Counted from the stretch's first letter, positions 15,565 to 25,016 are shown. The stretch is DNA of 64,000 nt from Candidatus Heimdallarchaeota archaeon (GCA_016839945.1 JAEOTE010000025.1:1-64000), one strand, 5' to 3'. Notes: generated from the sequence alone by a model not told the origin. Translations and numbers: made by a program.

Positions 15565-17508
15565 CTAGAATTTACTCGGAAAAATCATTTTAGATAATTC
15601 ATCTAACATTGTTCTAGATGCTGGAGTTATGGTTTTTGATGTTTTAAGAACACTATTCAGATCATTCCATACTGATGTTGAAGTACTTATTATTTTAGTA
15701 AAAGCTTCTAATTTCTGTAGAGCAGAATAACTTTGACCTTTTATGACATAACTGAAAAGAAACTTCTGTTTTGGTTTGAGGAGCAAGGTGTACTCCTGAT
15801 GTTTTATTCTTTCTATAGATCCTTCAGAAGAGAATGTTTCTCTACTGAATGAAATAATAGCTGCTAAGAAACCTCCTATTAGTATTCCATCAAGTTCACT
15901 CCCTTCCAAATAATTCTTAGTGAATAGAGGGGTTCCACTTTCTGCTAATATTAAAAGCATAATTGGTTCTTCATTAGTAATTTCAGGAATGTCCACTTCT
16001 CTTCTTTTCATCTGTTTTATAACAAGTTCTCCTAATTGAGCAAACTCTAAACGGTCTTTAAGACTTGCATTTTTTGAAATTAACTCCTCCCATTCACTCA
16101 ATTGGTTTAGAAGTTCATCATGATCACTAGATATATTCATCGCAAGTCTTCGTAATCCTTTCTTTTCTGCAATAGATTGTGCATTAGAAAGCAATTCTCT
16201 AGCCTTGTTCAAGTCTAAATCTATTAGAGCTAATTGACTCTTAAACCAGTTTATTTTAGCAAGCAAATCATAGGATTGTTGTTGTTTTGCTATTTCATCC
16301 AAACTACTTACTATTGGTTTAACTATCTCTAGTACCTCTTTTTCTCCTGTAATTTTTAATTCTTCCAGAAGTAATTCACACAAATTTAGTAATGATAGAA
16401 CTGTAAGAGAATGATCAACGATTTCTTCTTCAATTATTTCACGAAGTAATTCCTGGGCTTGAACTTTATCTCTCATTCTATTACTAGTCTTTAGTATCAT
16501 TGCTTCTGCTAATCTATATACCTGAAAAGTTATTTTATCTGTATCTAAACTGTTTATTTGTTTTAGCCGATTAAAATATCTCTCTGCTCTTCTATTCTCT
16601 TTTGCGTCAAGTGATACAGAAATTAAATAATAAAGATTTAGTGCAATTTCTTGTTTATTTCCAATTTCCTCTCTAAGATTAAGAGCCTTTTTGAAATAAT
16701 AAACTGCTGTATCAAAATCTCCTTTTTGTTGATAAATCTCTCCAATATTGCATAGTGATAATGAAATGAATTGGTTATTCTCAAATTCTTCCCAGTAGCT
16801 TAAACTCTTTTTATAATTTTCTAATGCTTTTTCCAACTCCCCTTGTAATCGATAGACATTACCTATGTTATTTAGTGAAGTTGCTATATCATCTTTGTTT
16901 CCAATTTCATAACAAAGTTTGGAACTATTTTCATAATATTCTAGCGCTTTGTGTAATTCTCCCTTTGTTTTGAACAAGACCCCCAAGTTATTCATAATTG
17001 TACTTATTTCTTTCTTATCTCCAATTCTTTTCCATAAATCCAAACTTCTTTTGTACAGCTTCTGTGCCTTACCTAATTCTCCTTTTGAATGATAAACAAC
17101 TCCTTGTAATCGCAAAACAATGGCTTCTTTATATTTCAAGTTAGATTTTTTTTGTTGTTTTAATTTTGCAAAAAACTTATCATTGTCTGATATGACACTT
17201 AAAGATTTGTCAAACTCTCCTAGTCGCCAGAAAGAATGTGCAATTTCAATAACTGCATCAGTTCCTAAAAGATGATTTTTTCTGCTACGACACTCTTTTA
17301 ATGCTACTTCAGCAAGTCCAAGAGCTTTCTCATATTTACCTAGTTTGTTAAGTATGCTGCTTTTCAGAATTTTGCAGTTCAATTGCTCTTTAGTACTTAA
17401 CTTCTTTCCTTTTTCGATAGTTCCCACTACTTGAAGTGCTTTGTTGTATTTGCCTTCAAGAACCAATTGTTCAGCTCTTTCAAGCTCTTGGGAACTTAAG
17501 GAAGACAA
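15565..17508 (-). CDS. TPR-repeat protein with C-terminal roadblock/longin-like domain
   Basis: 647 residues. Several tetratricopeptide repeats are clear between about 125 and 320: YHSKGELGKAQKLYKRSLDL, MNNLGVLFKTKGELHKALEY, LNNIGNVYRLQGELEKALEN, LCNIGEIYQQKGDFDTAVYY. More divergent helical repeats lie on both sides. The last 140 residues change to strands and helices (PIMLLILAESGTPLFTKNY, LDGILIGGFLAAIISFS), a pattern seen in Asgard roadblock/longin-like proteins. It probably acts as a scaffold; the pairing with a small GTPase is inference. Confidence 0.78.
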   Translation of the reverse strand: MSSLSSQELERAEQLVLEGKYNKALQVVGTIEKGKKLSTKEQLNCKILKSSILNKLGKYEKALGLAEVALKECRSRKNHLLGTDAVIEIAHSFWRLGEFDKSLSVISDNDKFFAKLKQQKKSNLKYKEAIVLRLQGVVYHSKGELGKAQKLYKRSLDLWKRIGDKKEISTIMNNLGVLFKTKGELHKALEYYENSSKLCYEIGNKDDIATSLNNIGNVYRLQGELEKALENYKKSLSYWEEFENNQFISLSLCNIGEIYQQKGDFDTAVYYFKKALNLREEIGNKQEIALNLYYLISVSLDAKENRRAERYFNRLKQINSLDTDKITFQVYRLAEAMILKTSNRMRDKVQAQELLREIIEEEIVDHSLTVLSLLNLCELLLEELKITGEKEVLEIVKPIVSSLDEIAKQQQSYDLLAKINWFKSQLALIDLDLNKARELLSNAQSIAEKKGLRRLAMNISSDHDELLNQLSEWEELISKNASLKDRLEFAQLGELVIKQMKRREVDIPEITNEEPIMLLILAESGTPLFTKNYLEGSELDGILIGGFLAAIISFSRETFSSEGSIERIKHQEYTLLLKPKQKFLFSYVIKGQSYSALQKLEAFTKIISTSTSVWNDLNSVLKTSKTITPASRTMLDELSKMIFPSKF

Positions 17509-17600
17509 CAGTTTGACCCCAATATAAAAAATATCAAAATAATATTAATAACATTCCGTCAGAGGTAAGTTTCAAAAAATTAAGAATTCATGATTTACAG

Positions 17601-18455
17601 TCATTCCAGATTACAGAGTCTTTTGCTTAGTTCCCATAATTCTTGTTGAAATTCTTTATTCTGAGATATTCCATTAGTTTCTGTTTGTTTTTTATTGACA
17701 AAATGTCTCCCACTTATTCCCTCAACTTCTGGTGAAGAAGCAAGATATATGGGTGTTTCTGATCCTTTTTCAGGTGTTTTAGCAAAAATTCCAAACAGAG
17801 GATAAAATATCTTGTACATTTTATTATTCAATCCTATGTTGGTTTTGGTAAAACCTGGATGAGTAGAATTTATAGTTACATCAGTTCCCTTTAATCTCTC
17901 AGATAGAAAATTTGAGATCATTATTCCATATAATTTTGATTCTGCGTAAGCAATAAAACCTCTGAATTTCCTTTTCTCGAAGTTATAATCTTGTAAATTC
18001 TTTCTTGCTTGCTTATATATATCCGAAGAAATAATAACAATTCTTGAAGGAGAGCTATCTTTGATCACTTCAAGAAGTAAGTTTAGTAGTAGAAAAGAAC
18101 CAAGATAATTTACTGCAAACATGGATTCTATTCCATCTTCTGTTCTCTGAAGATTGAGGTTAAAAATGCCGTGGTTAATAATGAGAACATCCAATCTTTT
18201 GTACATCGATTTGTAGTTTTCTGCAAATTTATTTATGGATTTTCTGGAAACAAAGTCGCAAATCATTAGATCAATTGAGTTATTGCCTGTAACTTTTTTG
18301 ATCTCTTCAAGTGCTTTCTTTCCTTTTTCTTTATTCCGGCAAACCATTACAACATGAGCATTCATTTCTGCTAGTTTATGTGAAGTAGCTTTTCCTATAC
18401 CTGAATTTGCACCAGTAATAACACAAATTTTCCCTTGCATGGTAATAGACCTCAT
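17601..18455 (-). CDS. short-chain dehydrogenase/reductase
   Basis: A 284-residue classical SDR. The cofactor motif TGANSGIG is near residues 14-21, followed by VVMVCRNKEKG, which suggests NADP(H). NHGIF takes the NAG position, the catalytic Ser is in RIVIISSD, and YAESK is the YxxxK motif. It is closest in pattern to retinol dehydrogenase/WW-oxidoreductase-like SDRs. Substrate unknown. A second ATG 15 nt downstream (18440) could be the real start, given a TATA-like AAGTATAAG near 18462-18475 on the minus strand. Confidence 0.88.
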   Translation of the reverse strand: MRSITMQGKICVITGANSGIGKATSHKLAEMNAHVVMVCRNKEKGKKALEEIKKVTGNNSIDLMICDFVSRKSINKFAENYKSMYKRLDVLIINHGIFNLNLQRTEDGIESMFAVNYLGSFLLLNLLLEVIKDSSPSRIVIISSDIYKQARKNLQDYNFEKRKFRGFIAYAESKLYGIMISNFLSERLKGTDVTINSTHPGFTKTNIGLNNKMYKIFYPLFGIFAKTPEKGSETPIYLASSPEVEGISGRHFVNKKQTETNGISQNKEFQQELWELSKRLCNLE

Positions 18456-18522
18456 ATGATATAATTTTCTTATACTTTAACTAATTTTCGTAGGATTTGT
18501 AGATTATATATTATTTTATAAT

Positions 18523-18771
18523 TTAGTATGTAGGAAATTTCTCGCGTAGTTTAGACATTGCTTCATTAATGGGAAAATCCTTCAATTCCTTAGCAGCATC
18601 GTAATGGTCAACACAAAACCATTCAGCATATGGAGGATGTCCTACTAATCCTTCCTTTCGCATAGCACTCTCCCATTTTTCATCACTTTTTCTTTTCTTA
18701 AAATAAATTAGTCCACCTTCATCTGAGTCCAAGAATTCTTTATAACAGATAGCACATATTGGTGGTTTCAT
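18523..18771 (-). CDS. small Cys/His protein, probable zinc binder
   Basis: 82 residues. CAIC near the N-terminus (6-9) and a later C-V-D-H-Y-D (about 53-58) could form one zinc site. It is otherwise polar with a helical C-terminus. The family is unknown to me. It lies between the HEAT gene and the SDR gene in the same direction and may be co-transcribed with them. Confidence 0.6.
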   Translation of the reverse strand: MKPPICAICYKEFLDSDEGGLIYFKKRKSDEKWESAMRKEGLVGHPPYAEWFCVDHYDAAKELKDFPINEAMSKLREKFPTY

Positions 18772-18820
18772 GCTTTTTCATTAGTTCTTATTTATTATAA
18801 AAGTCTATGGAACAATGCAT

Positions 18821-19705
18821 CTATTCTAATCGCGAAATTCTTCTTATTAATGTCATTGTTTCAGTTGCCATCAATCTATTGTTTGAATCTTCATCACTTC
18901 TGGCAATTTCACCAAGTGGTTCTATTGCTCTTGCATCCTTGAGTTCAGCGAGATTACTTATAGCTTGATATCTAACTTTTGCATTTCTATCTTCTAACGC
19001 TTTTAGATTTATATCAAAAAGCTTGACATCCTCTATTTCTGCCTTTTTAATGATTTTATTTAATTCATTAAGAGCTTGATATCTTATCTCCCAATCCTTG
19101 TCATTGGAAGCCTTTTCTAGATGTGGAACAGGATTACCTTCAACACGTGATGTAAGGAATTCTACAACTACTTCTCTTACTAATTTATTATAATCCAGAA
19201 CATATCCAGCGACAAGAGATGTGGGTACCTTAACTTGGAAATTTAATAGGGTACTCTTAGCTTCTTCTCTTACTGACTCAGTATCATCTCTTAATGATTC
19301 AAATAATGGTTCGATAATGCTAGGACTTGTAAAATCCTTCAACGCTTTTGCTGAAGAATATCGTACTTGTGGATGACTGTCTCTTAAAGATGCTATAATA
19401 AAATTCACTGTTTCTGGATTATTTTGTTTTCCAAAAGATTCTATAGCTGAATTCCTAACTTCCCAAGAACTGTCTTCTAGAGCATGTGTTAGTGCTATAA
19501 GTGCTTGTCTGTCGTTTATGTCACCCAATATATCAGCGGCATAGCTACGAACATCTTTGTCATTATCTTGCAATGATTTGATGATTATATCTAAAGCTTC
19601 TTGATTATCCTTAAATGGAATAAGTTTTTCCAAAGCTAGCTGACGAAGAGCGGGGTCCTCATTACTTAACATTTTAACAATTTCAGATATCTCTTCATTT
19701 ACCAT
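18821..19705 (-). CDS. HEAT/PBS lyase-like repeat protein
   Basis: 294 residues made almost entirely of about eight 31-residue helical repeats: DNDKDVRSYAADILGDINDR, DSSWEVRNSAIESFGKQNNP, DSHPQVRYSSAKALKDFTSP, DRNAKVRYQAISNLAELKDA. These are the short HEAT (PBS lyase-type) repeats with conserved D-x-x-V-R. It is a protein-interaction scaffold; the target is unknown. It is more regular than the HEAT protein at 4440. Confidence 0.85.
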   Translation of the reverse strand: MVNEEISEIVKMLSNEDPALRQLALEKLIPFKDNQEALDIIIKSLQDNDKDVRSYAADILGDINDRQALIALTHALEDSSWEVRNSAIESFGKQNNPETVNFIIASLRDSHPQVRYSSAKALKDFTSPSIIEPLFESLRDDTESVREEAKSTLLNFQVKVPTSLVAGYVLDYNKLVREVVVEFLTSRVEGNPVPHLEKASNDKDWEIRYQALNELNKIIKKAEIEDVKLFDINLKALEDRNAKVRYQAISNLAELKDARAIEPLGEIARSDEDSNNRLMATETMTLIRRISRLE

Positions 19706-19907
19706 TTGATAATCTTCCGTAAATTTTCTGATTTCTATTAAAGTTTATCGTCTGTTAATTTAAAAATAGTGAAATCAGTTAAAATATCCATTTCTTTGAA
19801 ATAGTAGTAAAATCAAACAAAGCAATTACAAAATCTTAAATAACTTGCGTCTCTCTCTAATTACATTTAGCATTAGCAATGCTACAACAATCACAATACT
19901 GGTAACT

Positions 19908-21257
19908 ATGTTAACAACACGGCAGAAAATATCTTATGGGATTTGTAGATTAGGGACTTCACTTCTTCTAAATGTAGTTACAGTGTTTACTTTTTGGGCA
20001 TACAAAGATATGTTTGAAATACCCGCAGAATTGAGCGGAATTGGAAATGCTATAGGTAAAATAGCTATTGCAATCTCAGGTTTCGTTTTTGGATATTTAT
20101 CAGATGTTATTGATCCATCTAAAAGAAAACTGGGCAGAAGAAAATTTTTCATCTGGACCGGAGCTCCACTTTTAGCAATCTCATTTATTATGTTATTTAC
20201 TCCCCATCTTTTTATCCCAGTAGAACAACAAACAATGAGATTTGTTTGGTTAATAATCTGGAATTCGATGTTTCATTTGTTTTACGGTTATTTATTAATG
20301 CCTTACCAAGCTTGGTATGTTGAAATAACAAATGATGATGAAAGGATAGGTGTTTCAGCTATTCAGAATGTATCAAATTTATCTGCAAGTTTGATTGGCG
20401 CTGGTTATATCCTTTTTATATCAGATTATTATGGTGAGACAACGAAAATTGAGGGGACTTCGGGAATTTGGTTGCTAGTTTTTGCTATCGTGTTCGCAAT
20501 AGTTGAAGTCGCGTTGTTTTTACCTGCACTTCTAACTATAAAGGAAAAGCCGATTAAGTTTGTAAAAAGGAATATCTGGAAAGAAGTCAAAGTTACGTTA
20601 AAAAATCGTAATTATGTAATTTATATGATTAGTTTTAGTATTATGTGGGTAGGTGTGATATACGTTACGGCTCTGCTACTGGATTTTATCCACATAATCT
20701 TAGAATTTGATACGAATGCAGAAACGCTTCCTTTTGCTGCTGCTCTTTTTGTCTCAACAATACTAGCATATGCGTTCTGGACGCCAGTTGGTAATAAAAT
20801 AGGAAAGAAAAAAGCTCTTGCTATATCATATGTCGTTTTAATCATCTGGATCCCACTTACTCCATTGATCGGAAAAATTACCTTTCTTCCTTTAGCTGTT
20901 CAAGGTTACATCTTCGGTATTGTAGCAGTATTTTTTATTGCTCCATCATTTCTATTACCATACGCCATAATAGGTGATATAGCAGATAAAGACGAAAGAG
21001 ATACTTCTCTAAATAGAGCTGGACTTTATACTGGATTTAAGAACATCCCGATAAACATAGGACAAGCGATTGGATATATCATGGCTGGATTTTTGAGTGC
21101 ATTACCTGATAATTTTGGTTTAACTTGGTTAGGTCCTATTTCTGTAGTTTTTCTTGTAGCAGGTTTACCAATTTTCCTTTTAGGAAATTATGATCCGTTT
21201 ATGAAGAAGGTTGAAGTATCGAAAAATGAAGAAATTTTGGAAAATAAAAATAATTAG
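19908..21257 (+). CDS. GPH-family (MFS) sugar:cation symporter-like transporter
   Basis: 449 residues from the ATG at 19908. An upstream TTG at 19845 would add 21 residues, but the ATG gives MLTTRQKISYG, matching the N-terminus of the second GPH protein in this window (MHKLTRRQRIFFG). It has twelve membrane segments. The family features are GNAIGKIAIAISGFVFGYLSD in helix 2, GRRKFFIWTGAPLLAISF and the PYQAWYVE loop. The GPH family transports sugars, glycosides or related solutes with a cation. Substrate not deducible. About 40% of positions seem shared with the paralogue at 31565. Confidence 0.85.
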   Translation: MLTTRQKISYGICRLGTSLLLNVVTVFTFWAYKDMFEIPAELSGIGNAIGKIAIAISGFVFGYLSDVIDPSKRKLGRRKFFIWTGAPLLAISFIMLFTPHLFIPVEQQTMRFVWLIIWNSMFHLFYGYLLMPYQAWYVEITNDDERIGVSAIQNVSNLSASLIGAGYILFISDYYGETTKIEGTSGIWLLVFAIVFAIVEVALFLPALLTIKEKPIKFVKRNIWKEVKVTLKNRNYVIYMISFSIMWVGVIYVTALLLDFIHIILEFDTNAETLPFAAALFVSTILAYAFWTPVGNKIGKKKALAISYVVLIIWIPLTPLIGKITFLPLAVQGYIFGIVAVFFIAPSFLLPYAIIGDIADKDERDTSLNRAGLYTGFKNIPINIGQAIGYIMAGFLSALPDNFGLTWLGPISVVFLVAGLPIFLLGNYDPFMKKVEVSKNEEILENKNN

Positions 21258-21379
21258 TAGTTAAAGATACCATTCATGGCTGCTTGAGTTAGCTGCTCAA
21301 TTCTTGAAGTTTCTTTAGCTACTCTTAAGGCTGTTTCTAGTTCTTTTGCTTGTTTTTGTGTTTTTACTTTGTATGACAT
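21254..21379 (-). CDS. 41-residue helical small protein
   Basis: A complete small reading frame, ATG to TAA, encoding a Lys/Glu/Ala/Gln-rich amphipathic helix that starts MSYKVKTQKQAKELE and ends MNGIFNY. GTGAG lies 6 nt before the ATG as a weak ribosome site. The stop overlaps the 3' end of the GPH gene by a few bases. Composition looks coding, not random, but there is no family match I can name. Confidence 0.45.
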   Translation of the reverse strand: MSYKVKTQKQAKELETALRVAKETSRIEQLTQAAMNGIFNY

Positions 21380-21481
21380 TTTTTCTCACTATCTATAACA
21401 TAAAAATCGTATTTATTAAGCGTTTTTTTAATTAATTATATAAAACGTTAAACTTTTGTTGAGGATGAAGCAGTGTAATGA

Positions 21482-21531
21482 TTAAAGCTAGAAAACTCTT
21501 AGTGAATAGCTTTAACCAATGGGTTAAAGCT
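21482..21531 (+). repeat. three alternating copies of TTAAAGCT, two exclusive hairpins
   Basis: TTAAAGCTA (21482-21490) pairs perfectly with TAGCTTTAA (21507-21515). AGCTTTAACC (21508-21517) pairs perfectly with GGTTAAAGCT (21522-21531), with a 4-nt loop. The middle copy can pair with only one side at a time. This could be an operator with alternating half-sites or an attenuator-like switch upstream of the exonuclease gene. Confidence 0.6.
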
Positions 21532-21545
21532 TGCATACTTGAGAG

Positions 21546-21560
21546 AAAAATATATAGGTT
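21546..21560 (+). promoter_or_regulatory. TATA box for exonuclease III gene
   Basis: AAAAATATATAGG centred about 27 nt before the ATG at 21580. This spacing gives a leaderless transcript and decides the start against an ATG 102 nt further upstream. Confidence 0.65.
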
Positions 21561-21579
21561 TCGGATATTTTTCTATCTC

Positions 21580-22386
21580 ATGGTTGGATATACTCTACTC
21601 TCTTGGAATGTAAATGGTATTAGAGCAATGTCAAAAAAGGTGATTTATCAGAGAGTTAAGTTCAACACATGGTTAAATAGAACCTCTCCTGATATGCTTT
21701 GCATTCAAGAAACTAAAGCTCATCCTGATCAACTAACATCTAAATTACTAAATCCTCAAGGATACAAGAGCTATTGGAATTCAGCTGAAAAAAAAGGTTA
21801 TAGCGGTGTGGCAACATATTCTAAAATCACACCATTAAGAGTTAATTATAAAATTGGTGAAGAGAAATTTGATAGAGAAGGAAGAATAATTGAAACGGAA
21901 TATCCAGAATTTGTTCTTTTCAATGTATATTTTCCTAATGGTAAACTAAATGAAGAAAGGTTAAAATACAAACTAGAATTTTACGATTATTTCCTAGGAT
22001 ATATAGAAAAAGTAAGAGAGGAAGGAAAATCAATTGTTGTTTGTGGAGATGTTAACACAGCTCATACAGAAATTGATCTTACTCATCCAAAGAGTAACGA
22101 AAATGTTTCAGGGTTTCTACCGATAGAAAGAAAATGGATTGATAAGTTACTTTCCTTAGGTTATGTAGACACTTTTCGTCATTTCAATAAAGAACCTAAA
22201 CACTATACTTGGTGGTCGGTAAGGAACATTGTTAAAGGTGTTACTGCTAGGGAAAGGAATGTTGGATGGAGAATAGATTATTTCTTTGTTACAGAAGATA
22301 TTATCGAAAACGTTAGAGAGTCATATATGCTTCCTGAAGTGATTGGATCAGATCATTGTCCTTTAGTCCTTAAATTAGATTTTTAG
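21580..22386 (+). CDS. xth: exodeoxyribonuclease III / AP endonuclease
   Basis: 268 residues from the ATG at 21580, the start that matches family N-termini (YTLLSWNVNGIRA). An in-frame upstream ATG (21478) would add a basic segment unlike the family. The ExoIII catalytic motifs are all present: N in SWNVNG, E in CIQETKAHP, D-x-N in CGDVNTAH, and D/H in GSDHCPLVL. GWRIDYFF also matches. The enzyme repairs abasic sites and 3' damage in DNA. It is monocistronic, behind a hairpin-rich region. Confidence 0.92.
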   Translation: MVGYTLLSWNVNGIRAMSKKVIYQRVKFNTWLNRTSPDMLCIQETKAHPDQLTSKLLNPQGYKSYWNSAEKKGYSGVATYSKITPLRVNYKIGEEKFDREGRIIETEYPEFVLFNVYFPNGKLNEERLKYKLEFYDYFLGYIEKVREEGKSIVVCGDVNTAHTEIDLTHPKSNENVSGFLPIERKWIDKLLSLGYVDTFRHFNKEPKHYTWWSVRNIVKGVTARERNVGWRIDYFFVTEDIIENVRESYMLPEVIGSDHCPLVLKLDF

Positions 22387-22442
22387 CAATAAATTATTGA
22401 AACAAGAAAGGTTTATTATTCTAAAAATAAATTTCTAGTATT

Positions 22443-22793
22443 ATGTATATGGTAAAATCTGGTAAATTTAAAGATTTAATGGCTACACCTTTTAGAGATT
22501 GGTTTATTAAGGAAGAAAATATTCAAAGATTAAAAAATGCTCTTCCAGAAGGAATGAAATACGTTGATACCTATGTTACTATCATGAATACTGGTGAATA
22601 TGATTATGAAATCTGGTTCGAGTTAGATAACTGGGAGGTTATAGATGTGCTTCGAAACCACGATCCATGGTGGGAATTTTATGAGCAAAAAATGAAGGAA
22701 ATAGGTTTATTTGATAAACAAAGACCAGACAATAAATTCCTTCGTAAATTATCAGATGTTTTAATATCTGAGCCAGATCCATCAGAAGACTAG
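22443..22793 (+). CDS. hypothetical protein, 116 residues
   Basis: A soluble alpha/beta protein with many aromatic residues (FRDWFIKEE, YDYEIWFELDNWEVIDVL, HDPWWEFYEQKMKEIG). The pattern of two helices and strands around a Trp-rich centre is reminiscent of dimeric alpha/beta-barrel proteins, but I cannot assign it. The start could be the third residue, also Met. It lies between exonuclease III and a GNAT gene, all on the plus strand. Confidence 0.6.
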   Translation: MYMVKSGKFKDLMATPFRDWFIKEENIQRLKNALPEGMKYVDTYVTIMNTGEYDYEIWFELDNWEVIDVLRNHDPWWEFYEQKMKEIGLFDKQRPDNKFLRKLSDVLISEPDPSED

Positions 22794-22916
22794 AGTAATT
22801 AATAAAACGCTCCCAATGATTTTCAAAATCAACAAGAAGTAATCTCAAATAAATCTGGAATTTGATTACATGTATTAGATATAAATATAAATAGAGTTCA
22901 ATATACCTGCAAATAT

Positions 22917-23723
22917 ATGTTTGAAATTTTAGAATTAGAAGATATAGACGAGAAGATTTTTTGGGATTATGTTCTCAGTGATGTTCCAAGATATTTCTTT
23001 TTCATTCTAGATTTAAAACAATATCCTGAAAGCTGTCGGTTCTTTCTTGCAATTGAGAATGACATCATAGTAGGTTTATGCCTCATTTGGAAAAATCATG
23101 TTGCTCAAATTCGAGGTCAAAATGAAAAAATAATAAAAGCTCTAATAGAAGTAATCCCTAAAGATATTCCAATTGACGAGATTAGTGTTGAGTATAAGTA
23201 CAAAGAACTACTGCATTCCCTGTTTCCTAAACCAAAGAATAAGTTTTCATTACACAGGATGGTACTGCAAAAAGAAAAAATGATTCCTCGATTCCCATTA
23301 AACAAACCTTTTACTGAGAGGATATTAACTAAAGAAGATGCACCAAAGATTGTCAAGCTAATGAAAAAGGCTGATTCTTTTTATTGGAGTAAAATAACTG
23401 TTGATGATTTAACTTTTGATGAAAATCAGAATTATTACAGTCTCTTTGATGATAACAAATTAATCTGTTTCACTTTAGCATGGATTGATGAGACAGCTGC
23501 AATTATCTCAACTGCAGCAACACTTCCAAAATATCAAAACAAGGGACTTGCTACATATTTAGTTAATGAAACAATACACAAAATGATGGAGCATACAGAA
23601 ATTGCAATTATACATGTGATTACTGAAAACAAGCCTGCGATAAGAGTATATTCCAAAATAGGATATGAAATATATTCGACTTATGAAATTATAGAATTAA
23701 ATAAAAGTCCAATGAAATCCTGA
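22917..23723 (+). CDS. GNAT family acetyltransferase-like protein
   Basis: 268 residues. The C-terminal half (about 128-262) is a GNAT fold: ILTKEDAPKIVKLMKKADS, then strand AIISTAATLPKYQNKGLATYL, where QNKGLA is the acetyl-CoA pyrophosphate loop (Q/R-x-x-G-x-A), and VITENKPAIRVYSKIGYE. The N-terminal half looks like a second, degenerate GNAT-like domain. The acyl acceptor is unknown. A TATA-like ATAAATATAAATAG about 30 nt upstream (22880-22894) suggests a leaderless gene. Confidence 0.82.
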   Translation: MFEILELEDIDEKIFWDYVLSDVPRYFFFILDLKQYPESCRFFLAIENDIIVGLCLIWKNHVAQIRGQNEKIIKALIEVIPKDIPIDEISVEYKYKELLHSLFPKPKNKFSLHRMVLQKEKMIPRFPLNKPFTERILTKEDAPKIVKLMKKADSFYWSKITVDDLTFDENQNYYSLFDDNKLICFTLAWIDETAAIISTAATLPKYQNKGLATYLVNETIHKMMEHTEIAIIHVITENKPAIRVYSKIGYEIYSTYEIIELNKSPMKS

Positions 23724-23744
23724 TTCTCTTTATAATTTTATTCT

Positions 23745-25016
23745 TTAACTATCAGATTTTTTTCTAGTTTTGATAATTAGAAATTCCGCGAAAATATCGT
23801 TATCTAAATACGCTTTACTAGGAAATCTCTCTACTAGTTCTTCTGAAGCTCTTGGCTCACTCATCTCTATTATTTCTAGGTTATTTTTTACAAGTTCGTT
23901 AACATATGAACTAATTGGTCTTTGAAAACAAACACTTGGGAATCCCTCCCAGTAGGTGATAAGTACTGGTCTCTCATCAAAATAATTCTGTAATATTCTT
24001 ATTCTATCCTCATTTCTTTTACTACCTTTTGGGATTCGTAATGTTGTTGCTGCAGGAAATGAAAATGCTGGATGGGTTATACTGAAAACAAAAATCCCAT
24101 TATCTTTTAGAACATGTGCAATATTTTTGAGTGTAACCTTAAAATCAGCAATATCCATCAATGCCATATTACATACAACTTTGTCAAAATAACCTCTTTC
24201 AAATTCATAATGAAGTTCTTCAGCATTTAGTTTCAATAATCTAATTCCCAATTTATCCTTCTTTTCTCTTTCAATTGCTCTGTCAATCATGTTTGAAATA
24301 TCTATACCAGTTACTTTTGCTCCAAGTTTAGCTAAGTATCTAACAACAGTGCCTTCACCACAAGCAACATCTAGAATTTCTTCATCCTTTTTTGCATTAA
24401 GTAAACGATATACATCTGGTAAGATTAAATGTGTGTGGTGATATTCTTTTTCATCTTCTTCTGGTGATATCCATTTAGATGCTAATGCATCCCAAGTGCT
24501 TTTTGGGGTGTATTCATCAAGGGTTTCGAGTCTCTTATGTCTAACTGAATCTCCTGTTGAAAGGATTCTCTCTGAACCCCAAGCTTTATGAGGAAATTTT
24601 TGAGCTTCTAGCTCCTCTTTGTAGATAGGCATCCAGACAACCACATTTTCTTTTGGTTTAAGGTCACCTATTTGGAAAGGATGAGTGCCATCATATTCTG
24701 CAAAATCTAAAGCGGGATTGAGTTTACCACATTTATGACAAGGAATGGAATAGTAATAATCATAACATAGGAATTCTTCTCGTACCATTTTTTCTTCTGC
24801 ACAACTTTTGCAAGTAAAGTCTTTGCACGAAGAACACCAAGCTATTCCATTAAAGTGAACACTTGACTCACATTTACTACAATTATATTCCCAATGTAAG
24901 TGACATCTAGGAGTAAAATCATCTCTATCATGTATGGCGTTATTGATAGGATAGTCTGTTGCAATTTTATTGTATTCAAAACAGTAAAAACAAGGTTGAA
25001 ATCCTTGAAGGTCCAT
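23745..25016 (-). CDS. methyltransferase with N-terminal multi-cysteine zinc-binding region
   Basis: 423 residues. The first 120 contain at least six Cys pairs or Cys/His pairs (CFYC, CHLH, CSKC, CSSC, CKSC, CHKC), which should bind two to three zinc ions. A class I methyltransferase domain (about 195-330) follows: motif I EILDVACGEGTVVRYLAKLG, VTGIDIS, DKVVCNMALMDIAD, LKDNGIFVFSI. The final part (THPAFSFP and TYWEGFPSVCFQRP) matches the end of the Methyltransf_11/25 group. The zinc region may select a nucleic acid or protein substrate; that is inference. Confidence 0.8.
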   Translation of the reverse strand: MDLQGFQPCFYCFEYNKIATDYPINNAIHDRDDFTPRCHLHWEYNCSKCESSVHFNGIAWCSSCKDFTCKSCAEEKMVREEFLCYDYYYSIPCHKCGKLNPALDFAEYDGTHPFQIGDLKPKENVVVWMPIYKEELEAQKFPHKAWGSERILSTGDSVRHKRLETLDEYTPKSTWDALASKWISPEEDEKEYHHTHLILPDVYRLLNAKKDEEILDVACGEGTVVRYLAKLGAKVTGIDISNMIDRAIEREKKDKLGIRLLKLNAEELHYEFERGYFDKVVCNMALMDIADFKVTLKNIAHVLKDNGIFVFSITHPAFSFPAATTLRIPKGSKRNEDRIRILQNYFDERPVLITYWEGFPSVCFQRPISSYVNELVKNNLEIIEMSEPRASEELVERFPSKAYLDNDIFAEFLIIKTRKKSDS

